Below, piece after piece: positions 1-5,293 of a stretch of DNA of 15,632 nt (positions are counted from its first letter, which is position 1; each line of letters starts with the position of its first letter). The stretch is taken from positions 59,559 through 75,190 of the forward strand of contig DBWZ01000042.1 of NCBI GenBank assembly GCA_002309345.1, written 5' to 3'. This stretch comes from Pseudobutyrivibrio sp. UBA1225. Its GTDB lineage: Bacteria; Bacillota; Clostridia; Lachnospirales; Lachnospiraceae. A model generated the notes under the pieces. The model saw nothing but the letters and a program-made list of their open reading frames with translations. It ran no database searches and was not told where the DNA came from. The position numbers were made by a program, and so were the translations under genes.

Positions 1-193
1 CATTTAAATCCGTTTTTGTGATAGCCCAACATCCGTGTCTGGCCTTGGTTATTAAATTTAAATTAAGATTCGAATTCGATTTTGTAAGGGAATTGTTCCT
101 TACACCTTATTTATCGTGTCTACCCACGAAAACTTTACCCTTTCTTGAAAAATTTTTTTATTTTTTGCAATTTTCTCATTTTGGAGTCAATTC
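1..193. other. AT-rich flank with no recognised gene
   Basis: I see no gene here. The one open frame on the plus strand (18-215) is rich in Phe and Leu, lacks a ribosome-binding site and looks like chance in AT-rich DNA. A small inverted repeat (AAGG..CCTT) lies around 87-103. The stretch is beyond the terminator of the minus-strand genes and before whatever lies left of the window. Confidence 0.4.
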
Positions 194-236
194 AAAAAAA
201 TCCCGCAGTCCTTGATTTTACTGGGCTCACGGGATT
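194..236 (-). terminator. Intrinsic terminator of the fliT-like gene
   Basis: Read on the minus strand, AATCCCG and an inner CAGT pair with ACTG and CGGGATT around an unpaired internal loop, and seven T residues follow. It lies about 115 bases after the stop codon at 351. A weaker GCAGGA/TCCTGC hairpin (about 319-344) lies between them without a T run, so this is the likely end of the leftmost transcript. Confidence 0.7.
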
Positions 237-350
237 CGTAAATGCGTTAAAAAAATAGCTAAAAAACTCTAAAAAAGTTGGTTAAACTGTACCAATTCAT
301 CTAAAATATGGGATTTTTGCAGGAGAAATTATGCTATATCCTGCTACAAT

Positions 351-833
351 TTACTTCTTCTTATCTAAGAAGGCTGGGTCATCTACCTGATTATTTGCCA
401 TCATATTCTTATAATAGGATGCAACAACTTCATTGGACTTTTTAGTTTCTCGAACATCCTTCTTGATATTAGCAAAGCGGGTCTTGGCATATTCCTTATT
501 CTTGTGCTCGGTAGCTTCTACATCTGCAGCTAGAGCTGTCACTTCCTTTATAAGGTTCTGCATAAGTCTGATTTCGTCTGCATATGTATCTCTATCTGCA
601 TCGATTATTTCTTTGACGCGGTTGAATAGTTGCCCAAAGCCTTCATCTAACATAATTATCCTGTCAATGAGCTCGGACTTCATATTCATGTTTCGCTCCA
701 AATCCTCTGGAGTTGTGTTTGGATCTTGTAAAATTGCAGTCTGCTCCTTGTTTCTAATTTGAAGAACTCTTAGGATGTCAGCCTTTTTTTCTAGAGATTC
801 CCTAAGCATTACTACATAATCCATATTATCCAT
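351..833 (-). CDS. Small coiled-coil protein in the fliT position, probable flagellar export chaperone
   Basis: The product is 160 residues, almost all charged helix, with no signal peptide or membrane segment. The first ~85 residues (MLRESLEKKADILRVL..., then KSELIDRIIMLDEGFGQLFNRV) resemble the heptad-rich FlgN/FliT class of cytosolic chaperones that hold late flagellar export substrates. Helix continues to about residue 145, followed by a short polar tail ending in three Lys. The start is ATG at 833: GGGAGG lies seven bases upstream, whereas an upstream in-frame TTG at 848 overlaps that site. In Bacillus, fliT follows fliD and fliS, and this gene is in the same place. It is separated from fliS by a terminator and a hairpin-rich spacer, so it probably has its own promoter. 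The family assignment rests on position and helical character, not on a recognised motif; it may simply be an uncharacterised Lachnospiraceae flagellar protein. Confidence 0.6.
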   Translation of the reverse strand: MDNMDYVVMLRESLEKKADILRVLQIRNKEQTAILQDPNTTPEDLERNMNMKSELIDRIIMLDEGFGQLFNRVKEIIDADRDTYADEIRLMQNLIKEVTALAADVEATEHKNKEYAKTRFANIKKDVRETKKSNEVVASYYKNMMANNQVDDPAFLDKKK

Positions 834-950
834 GTGATTGCCTCCCAAATTATGACTGTTTTAAATCCTATGTCTATTTTATATTAACATATACCACATC
901 TCTAGGATATTTTATTATTCCCCAATGATTATTGTAACCCTTCGCCAGGG

Positions 951-996
951 TGGCAGATAATGCTAAAGCATTATCTCATCCCCCCAAGGGGAAGCC
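951..996. repeat. Divergent copy of the double-hairpin intergenic repeat
   Basis: A perfect inverted repeat, AGATAATGC-TAAA-GCATTATCT (955-976), is followed by CAT and CCCCCCAAGGGGAAGCC. The second half matches the second hairpin of the three regular copies at 4280, 4518 and 7083, while the first hairpin has a wholly different but still perfectly paired sequence and the CCCCTCAT head is missing. It is probably a diverged or hybrid member of the family. Confidence 0.5.
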
Positions 997-1002
997 AAGA
1001 AA

Positions 1003-1073
1003 GAGTTTTGCTACGCAAAACTCCAGCAGTGCGAGGCGACATTTGCTGTAAGCAAATAAATTCTTCTGTCGCC
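1003..1073. repeat. Consecutive hairpins in the fliS to fliT-like spacer
   Basis: GAGTTTTGC-tac-GCAAAACTC (1003-1023) is a perfect 9-bp stem. It is followed by GGCGACA (1035-1041) pairing with TGTCGCC (1067-1073), which encloses TTTGCT-gta-AGCAAA. No coding frame runs through it. Such a nested layout is typical of small non-autonomous repeats or structured RNA; I cannot name the family. Confidence 0.5.
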
Positions 1074-1099
1074 GAGACACATCTTTCACACGAAGTGTG

Positions 1100-1148
1100 T
1101 TTTTTACCTTATAGGAGATTGCAAAGCAATTTCCTATAAGGTAAAAAA
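1100..1148. repeat. 49-bp near-perfect palindrome
   Basis: The arm TTTTTTACCTTATAGGA (1100-1116) is exactly complementary to 1132-1148. The inner part GATTGC/GCAATT pairs with one G-T, leaving a loop of AAA, so each arm is 23 bases. The T run precedes the stem on both strands, so it does not by itself have terminator geometry. A short CACAC-gaa-GTGTG stem (1087-1099) abuts its left side, and the fliS terminator shares its right-hand A run. Confidence 0.65.
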
Positions 1149-1172
1149 AGGCCACCTCATTGAGAGGTAGCC
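1143..1172 (-). terminator. Intrinsic terminator of the flaG-fliD-fliS operon
   Basis: On the minus strand GGCTACCTC pairs with GAGGTGGCC (nine pairs, one G-U) across a TCAAT loop, followed directly by seven T residues. It begins 20 bases after the fliS stop codon. The geometry is classic and nothing else nearby competes. Confidence 0.9.
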
Positions 1173-1191
1173 TCCTTAATTATTGATTAAA

Positions 1192-1602
1192 TTATCCTGC
1201 TATGTCTGCTTGGCCATCAAGCTTTTTTCCGTTTGCTGTAAGCTTCATGACATCCTTCCAGGTGTCGCGCATAGTTCTAAGATGTTTTAGAACTTCCTGC
1301 AAGGTTTCTGGGTTCTTATCAATCATTGCATGTCTCAAGCAACTTCTAAGATAAGAATAAACTGCGTGGAAATCTTTTGCCACTGCATACTTTTCATCAA
1401 GTGTGATTTCGAATTCTTCTATAATTCGATCTGTTTTACGAATGTTAATATGAGCTTTTTCGATATCGTGATTTTCACAAGCAACGATTGCGATATTGCA
1501 AAACTTAATTGCACCTTCATATAACATAAGTGTCAGCTCTGCTGGAGAAGCTGTAAGTATTCTGTTCTTCGCGTATGCATCGTATCCATTCATTGGTGTC
1601 AT
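1192..1602 (-). CDS. fliS: Flagellin export chaperone FliS
   Basis: This protein is 136 residues long, the usual FliS size. It has the family hallmarks: N-terminal MNGYDAYAKNRILTASPAELTLMLYEGAIKFCNIA (in pieces at residues 4-38), where the SPAELTLMLYEG block is the conserved core, then an all-helical remainder. FliS binds the disordered C-terminus of flagellin in the cytosol, keeps it from polymerising and delivers it to the export gate. The start is ATG at 1602, with AGGAGG eight bases upstream. It follows fliD after a 47-base gap and is the last gene before a strong terminator, so it is co-transcribed with flaG and fliD. No flagellin gene is present in the window, so its client must be encoded elsewhere. 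Confidence 0.95.
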   Translation of the reverse strand: MTPMNGYDAYAKNRILTASPAELTLMLYEGAIKFCNIAIVACENHDIEKAHINIRKTDRIIEEFEITLDEKYAVAKDFHAVYSYLRSCLRHAMIDKNPETLQEVLKHLRTMRDTWKDVMKLTANGKKLDGQADIAG

Positions 1603-1649
1603 ATAAACCGCCTCCTACTACTATATATCGTCAAAAATACTTACTTTCT

Positions 1650-3599
1650 TCATCCTCCCAACATTTGTGTTAATGAAGATGAATTACTCTGTAATTTTGC
1701 TAAGGCTGCTTCCATCTGAGAGAACTTCTTATAATAAGAATCTTCCATCTCAGTAACTCTGTCGCTCCATTGCTTAATCAATGTACTGTAGCTAGAGTAT
1801 TCAGAAGCCATCTGCTTGTCGTTGTAAACTGTATAAACAGATTTGATTGCACTGGACTTCATCTTTTCATCAAGTCCTTTGTATAAACCTGTTGTAACCT
1901 GCTTCAGAAATTCAATCACTGTTTCAGGATCGGAAGCTAAAGCAACTCTAAGCTTGTCTTTTTCGCCAGATGTCTTGGTGTCTTCTGAATCGCCGTCAAT
2001 GTGGAATGCGTATCCTTCATTCTTTTCAGCATTCATTGTTCCCAAGGTATGGATTCCAAAGGTTGACCATCCATAGTTGACGCCGTTGACCTCATAAGTG
2101 TTAAACATAGCCATTGTCATGGTTGAAATAACACCACTTAAGGTTGTATCTCTACGTAAAAGGGAATCTTTAATCTTCTGCTCCCACTTTTCAATCTGAT
2201 CGTCAGACATCTCTGCCTTTTCATCATCTGTAAGTGGCTCATAATCCTTTGCTGAGTCTGCATTGTAAAGCTTTTGCATCTCGTTCATCAGATTATTGTA
2301 GTTAGTAAGGAAATCCTTTACTTTATCATATAGAGAATCAATATCTGTTGTGGTATTGATTGTTACTTCGCCATCTGTAGTTGCCAAGCATTCTACGGTA
2401 AGACCGTTGACTGTAACAGAGTTTGTGTCTGCTGTATAGGTCTCCCCATTTAAGATAATCTCAGAATTTGAGCCTGCAATCTTCTTGCCCTTTGCATCCT
2501 CGCTCAGATTAACACCTTCGTTTGACTCATTAAGCGTAGCATCAATTTGAGTAAACACTGCATCAATGATTGACTCAGCGTCAGACTGAACCCAATCAAA
2601 GTTCTTGCCCATCTGACTTTCAACATAACTGATTAATTCGCCATCATATTTTGCAGCCTGCTCTTCTGAAGATTCATCCTTCATAATGTAAGGCATCAAC
2701 GTATCATACATCTCGTTGTGGATAATCTGCTGCTCTGTAAGTGGCTCTTCTACTGTGCCTATGTATTTTCCCTGTGCCTTGAGCACATAAGCATTGTGAA
2801 GTCGCATGAGGCGAGACTTAAGATCCTCTTTAGTAGCTGCAGAATCGTACACTTCTTCGCCATCAACAGTCTTTGTCTTGGCAAATTTTGCAGCCTCCTC
2901 TTTGTTGGTTCCATAGTCATCTGTAAGAAGACCAAGAACTGATAAAGTCTTGAGACCACGCTGATTTCCTGCTGTTATAGTGAAATCTTTTTCAGCGCCA
3001 GTGTCTGTTGCACTAACGAAGATTCGCTGATTCTTTTCATCAAAGTTAGCCTGAACACCGGCTTTATTTAATTCATTGATAAATTGACCTATTGTTGTGG
3101 TACTTCCAACTTGGATGGAAGTTCTCTTACCATTTACAGCTACATCAATAACACCCTTTGATTCGGTAAAGACAGTCTCTCCCTCTTCGTTGGTTGTCTC
3201 CTCTGTAAAGGAAACATTTCCTACAGAAGAAATAGCTGAATCGCTTGTGAGACCGCTCTTTAGCTTGGCTCCTGTCAAATAACCAGTTGTTGCAAGCTTT
3301 TTGATTTCGAGGGTCTGAGTGCCATTTACGGCATTACCACTGGCAGTAACTTTAGCCTTTGTAGCGTCAGAAACTGTAGATTTCTTAAGCATATAGTTAG
3401 AGCTGTAACGCATGTTGCCAACAGATGTATAGAGGCTATACACCTTGGTGTTAAGCTCCTTCCAGGCATCCTGTTTCCAAGCATGCTTGGTCTGTGCTTT
3501 TACATATTTATCTTTTTTATAGCTATATGAAGATACTAATGCACCAACAATAGCCTCGGTATCTAATCCCGATGCTAAACCAGAAAGTCTAATAGGCAT
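1650..3599 (-). CDS. fliD: Flagellar filament cap protein FliD (HAP2)
   Basis: The product is 649 residues. The N-terminus MPIRLSGLASGLDTEAIV is the FliD signature, followed by LEIKKLATTGYLTGAKL near residues 97-113. The C-terminal domain (about 420-645) holds the DIDSLYDKVKDFLTNYNNLM segment, the acidic PLTDDEKAEMSDDQIEKWE stretch and the RRDTTLSGVISTM block, then a coiled-coil tail. FliD caps the growing filament tip and folds incoming flagellin. The start is ATG at 3599 with AGGAGG seven bases upstream, and flaG ends 23 bases before it. The protein is longer than the roughly 470-500 residues of well-studied homologues. The extra length is an acidic central region (about 240-400), which would form the variable outer face of the cap. 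Confidence 0.95.
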   Translation of the reverse strand: MPIRLSGLASGLDTEAIVGALVSSYSYKKDKYVKAQTKHAWKQDAWKELNTKVYSLYTSVGNMRYSSNYMLKKSTVSDATKAKVTASGNAVNGTQTLEIKKLATTGYLTGAKLKSGLTSDSAISSVGNVSFTEETTNEEGETVFTESKGVIDVAVNGKRTSIQVGSTTTIGQFINELNKAGVQANFDEKNQRIFVSATDTGAEKDFTITAGNQRGLKTLSVLGLLTDDYGTNKEEAAKFAKTKTVDGEEVYDSAATKEDLKSRLMRLHNAYVLKAQGKYIGTVEEPLTEQQIIHNEMYDTLMPYIMKDESSEEQAAKYDGELISYVESQMGKNFDWVQSDAESIIDAVFTQIDATLNESNEGVNLSEDAKGKKIAGSNSEIILNGETYTADTNSVTVNGLTVECLATTDGEVTINTTTDIDSLYDKVKDFLTNYNNLMNEMQKLYNADSAKDYEPLTDDEKAEMSDDQIEKWEQKIKDSLLRRDTTLSGVISTMTMAMFNTYEVNGVNYGWSTFGIHTLGTMNAEKNEGYAFHIDGDSEDTKTSGEKDKLRVALASDPETVIEFLKQVTTGLYKGLDEKMKSSAIKSVYTVYNDKQMASEYSSYSTLIKQWSDRVTEMEDSYYKKFSQMEAALAKLQSNSSSLTQMLGG

Positions 3600-3622
3600 A
3601 ACCTAACCTCCTATTAACCACT

Positions 3623-4039
3623 CTATCGTTTTTCGTCAACCATAATGCCTGCAAGCTCCCATGCCTTTGCAAGGAGATCTAAGGTTTCCTCTGCAGGGAA
3701 TTCTTTGATGACTTTACGTGTTTCTTTATCAACCATCTTGATGATTACACGATTTGTTCCCTCGTGGATACCAAATACTGCTTCTGCATTGCCCTGAGCA
3801 TTGTTGATTTTGTCGATTGCTTCCTTTAAAGAGTTAGAAGCCTGAGCAGCTGAGTTTTCTTCTTCGTTCTGCTCAAAATTAGGGTTTTTATATTCAGCCT
3901 CTGTGGCGCGAATTTCTTTTGCTGCAGTAGTAAAATCTACTGGTCTGCTTTCTTGTGCTGACTGCACTGGCGCCGTTTTTACTGAACTTCCCTGTCCCTG
4001 GTAGCTGCTTGCTGCGCTACTTACTTCGCCTATTTTCAT
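3623..4039 (-). CDS. flaG: FlaG family protein
   Basis: This is a 138-residue protein with a disordered, Ser/Gln/Glu-rich N-terminal half (1-75) and the FlaG domain in the C-terminal half: VFGIHEGTNRVIIKMVDKE, then TRKVIKEFPAEETLDLLAKAWE, then LAGIMVDEK. FlaG proteins accompany fliD in many flagellated bacteria and influence filament length; their mechanism is poorly understood. The ATG at 4039 is preceded by AAAGGAGG. It is the first gene of the flaG-fliD-fliS operon, driven by a sigma-28 promoter about 180 bases upstream. Its leader contains a CsrA-type hairpin and several further GGA triplets, including two inside the ribosome-binding site, so translation is probably under CsrA/FliW control. 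Confidence 0.93.
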   Translation of the reverse strand: MKIGEVSSAASSYQGQGSSVKTAPVQSAQESRPVDFTTAAKEIRATEAEYKNPNFEQNEEENSAAQASNSLKEAIDKINNAQGNAEAVFGIHEGTNRVIIKMVDKETRKVIKEFPAEETLDLLAKAWELAGIMVDEKR

Positions 4040-4098
4040 TATTTTCCTCCTTTGCCACTTGGATTAAAGTCCCATTCTCCAATCCTTATGGACTATAT

Positions 4099-4110
4099 AC
4101 ATCCTTGTAA
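4099..4110 (-). promoter_or_regulatory. Predicted CsrA binding hairpin in the flaG leader
   Basis: The transcript reads UUACAAGGAUGU, matching the CsrA SELEX consensus RUACARGGAUGU at 11 of 12 positions. UACA and UGUA pair to present AGGA as a four-base loop, and AUA/UAU extends the stem across one bulged U. Further GGA triplets follow at about 4070-4085 and in the AAAGGAGGAAAA ribosome-binding region of flaG, which would allow CsrA to bridge sites and block translation. The csrA gene lies about 490 bases upstream. Confidence 0.7.
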
Positions 4111-4218
4111 TATGGGAAATTTTTAATGATTCCTATTTTCTTTATTAAAACAGAAATCTGTGTCTACCTTTTGTTTTTTTTATAGTAAAAAACAGAAATA
4201 TGTAGTTCTCTAAATCTT

Positions 4219-4246
4219 TTATCGGATTGCAAAGTGGGAAAGTTTA
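4219..4246 (-). promoter_or_regulatory. Sigma-28 (sigma-D) promoter of flaG-fliD-fliS
   Basis: On the minus strand TAAA (4243-4246) is followed 16 bases later by TCCGATAA (4219-4226), close to the flagellar sigma consensus TAAA-N15-GCCGATAA. Predicted start is near 4212, giving a leader of about 170 nt before flaG. The same -10 octamer is used in front of flgM. Confidence 0.75.
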
Positions 4247-4279
4247 TAGTTGATAAGAAATTTTTTGAAATTTTGATTG

Positions 4280-4327
4280 CCCCTCATCCGGCAGCTTTGC
4301 TGCCACCTTCCCCCCAGGGGGAAGGCT
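4280..4327. repeat. Double-hairpin intergenic repeat, copy A
   Basis: CCCCTCAT is followed by GGCAGC-TTT-GCTGCC and then by CCTTCCCCC-CA-GGGGGAAGG, two perfect stems in 48 bases. It is one of three regular copies in the window, all in the same orientation. It lies just past the terminator of the csrA operon and upstream of the flaG promoter. Confidence 0.85.
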
Positions 4328-4352
4328 AAAAAATCCACCCCGTAGGGTGGAT
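4328..4352 (-). terminator. Intrinsic terminator of the flgM-csrA operon
   Basis: On the minus strand ATCCACCC-TACG-GGGTGGAT forms a perfect 8-bp stem with a tetraloop and is followed by a run of T. It lies about 245 bases after the csrA stop codon and is the first hairpin with full terminator geometry there. It isolates the csrA operon from the flaG promoter. Confidence 0.88.
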
Positions 4353-4375
4353 GGATTAAAAATCTATAGATTATT

Positions 4376-4451
4376 GTTTTTCATCAGAAAAACAGGAATC
4401 GTACCAGACCTACTTTTTCATGAAATGGAAAAGTAGTCTGGCAAAGCCAGA
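4376..4451. repeat. Chain of inverted repeats downstream of csrA
   Basis: Three stems follow one another: GTTTTTC-atca-GAAAAAC (4376-4393); CCAGAC..ACTTTT pairing with AAAAGTAGTCTGG with one bulged base (about 4404-4441); and TCTGGC-aaa-GCCAGA (4436-4451), which shares bases with the one before it and so could be an alternative fold. They lie in the transcribed region between csrA and its terminator. Confidence 0.6.
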
Positions 4452-4486
4452 TTTCTGCTGGCAATTCCTTTTTCTGCCAGCAGAAA
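4452..4486. repeat. 12-bp-stem palindrome containing a 23-bp element shared with 11902-11924
   Basis: TTTCTGCTGGCA (4452-4463) pairs perfectly with 4475-4486 across an 11-base loop. Bases 4458-4480 are identical to the reverse complement of 11902-11924, loop included. In the csrA transcript (minus strand) the loop reads GAAAAAGGAAT, so a GGA triplet is displayed in a hairpin loop. Confidence 0.75.
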
Positions 4487-4517
4487 GTCATATTTTTTAG
4501 ATGAGTTTGTTTATACA

Positions 4518-4565
4518 CCCCTCATCAGTCTGCTTCGCAGACAGCTTCCCCCCAAGGGGAAGCCT
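4518..4565. repeat. Double-hairpin intergenic repeat, copy B
   Basis: CCCCTCAT is followed by GTCTGC-TTC-GCAGAC and GCTTCCCC-CCAA-GGGGAAGC. Compared with copies A and C, stem bases differ on both sides so that pairing is kept. It begins 31 bases after the csrA stop codon and would be transcribed as part of the csrA 3' region. Confidence 0.85.
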
Positions 4566-4596
4566 TCTGGCTTGAGAGCGTAACAAACGGACTATA

Positions 4597-4818
4597 CTAT
4601 AGCAGATTTTTAAGAGCTTCAACGTCATCCATACTGATGCCTTGAGCCTCTTCGTTTTCTTTCTGGATTTCTAAGTAAACTTCTTTACGGTAGATAGAAA
4701 CCTCTTTTGGAGCTGATATACCGATTTTAACCTGATCACCGCGAACCTCAAGGACTGTAATCTCGATGTTGTTGTTGATCATAATCGCGTCGCCTGTTTT
4801 TCGTGTTAATGCCAACAT
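4597..4818 (-). CDS. csrA: Translational regulator CsrA
   Basis: This is a 73-residue CsrA. LALTRKTGDAIMI opens the first beta strands, followed by EITVLEVRGDQVKIGISAPKEVSIYRKEVY. The two residues most important for RNA contact in other CsrA proteins, Leu4 and Arg44, are present. The C-terminal helix extends to residue 73, as in species where CsrA is antagonised by FliW (B. subtilis CsrA is of similar length). The dimer binds GGA-containing leader hairpins and usually represses translation. It starts two bases after the fliW stop codon, so the pair is translationally linked. The region upstream of its ATG reads AAAGGATGGTGAG, so its own start contains GGA triplets and autoregulation is possible. 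A likely target is the flaG leader. Confidence 0.96.
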   Translation of the reverse strand: MLALTRKTGDAIMINNNIEITVLEVRGDQVKIGISAPKEVSIYRKEVYLEIQKENEEAQGISMDDVEALKNLL

Positions 4819-4820
4819 CG

Positions 4821-5273
4821 CTACTCACCATCCTTTCCATGTATTGCATCATGAATCAGATAACGAACTGGTTCAGAGCCCTCGATAATTATCTGGTCGC
4901 CAATATTTGTATCAGAGTTAATAATGATTGGAGCCTTAAGATTGACAGATGCTTCCTTTGGGTTCTTAGGTACTCTAACAGTAACAAGCACATAGGTGTT
5001 ATCTGCTGTTAGCTCCCCAAGCTGCTCGAGAGAATCCACGTTGATAGCTGGTGAATAATCTGGCTTTACAATGTGAGGAAGCATAACTGGCATTGCAAAA
5101 TCTGTCTCGTCAAGAGACTGTAACCACATGATATTTCCTTTGTCTTTCTTTTCTTCGTCGAAAATGAGCGTATATCGTCTCATATCTGGGAATCCAATCA
5201 AGCCATGAACAAGATTGATGACTTTTTCATCGGAAATCTCAATTTCGCCGAATAGTCTGGTTTTTACGCGCAT
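4821..5273 (-). CDS. fliW: Flagellar assembly factor FliW
   Basis: The product is 150 residues, the usual FliW length. Typical elements are MRVKTRLFGEIEI, the GLIGFPDMRRYTLI block, LQSLDETDFAMPVMLP, and the VRVPKNP...VNLKAPIIIN segment near residues 100-120. FliW binds either flagellin or CsrA. When flagellin is exported, FliW is released, sequesters CsrA and relieves translational repression. The start at 5273 has AGGAGGAGAAGGG just upstream. It lies 20 bases after flgL and 2 bases before csrA, within one operon. Confidence 0.96.
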   Translation of the reverse strand: MRVKTRLFGEIEISDEKVINLVHGLIGFPDMRRYTLIFDEEKKDKGNIMWLQSLDETDFAMPVMLPHIVKPDYSPAINVDSLEQLGELTADNTYVLVTVRVPKNPKEASVNLKAPIIINSDTNIGDQIIIEGSEPVRYLIHDAIHGKDGE

Positions 5274-5293
5274 TATCCCTTCTCCTCCTGCGT

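Noticed and set aside
433..762. Plus-strand 109-residue open frame inside the fliT-like gene
   Set aside because: It is antisense to a well-supported gene with a good ribosome-binding site and is Ser/Phe/Ile-rich in the manner of shadow frames.
834..848. Upstream TTG start for the fliT-like gene
   Set aside because: The TTG overlaps the GGGAGG that serves the ATG at 833.
1100..1148. Large palindrome as a rho-independent terminator
   Set aside because: The T tracts precede the stem on both strands; the real terminator is the neighbouring GC stem at 1143-1172.
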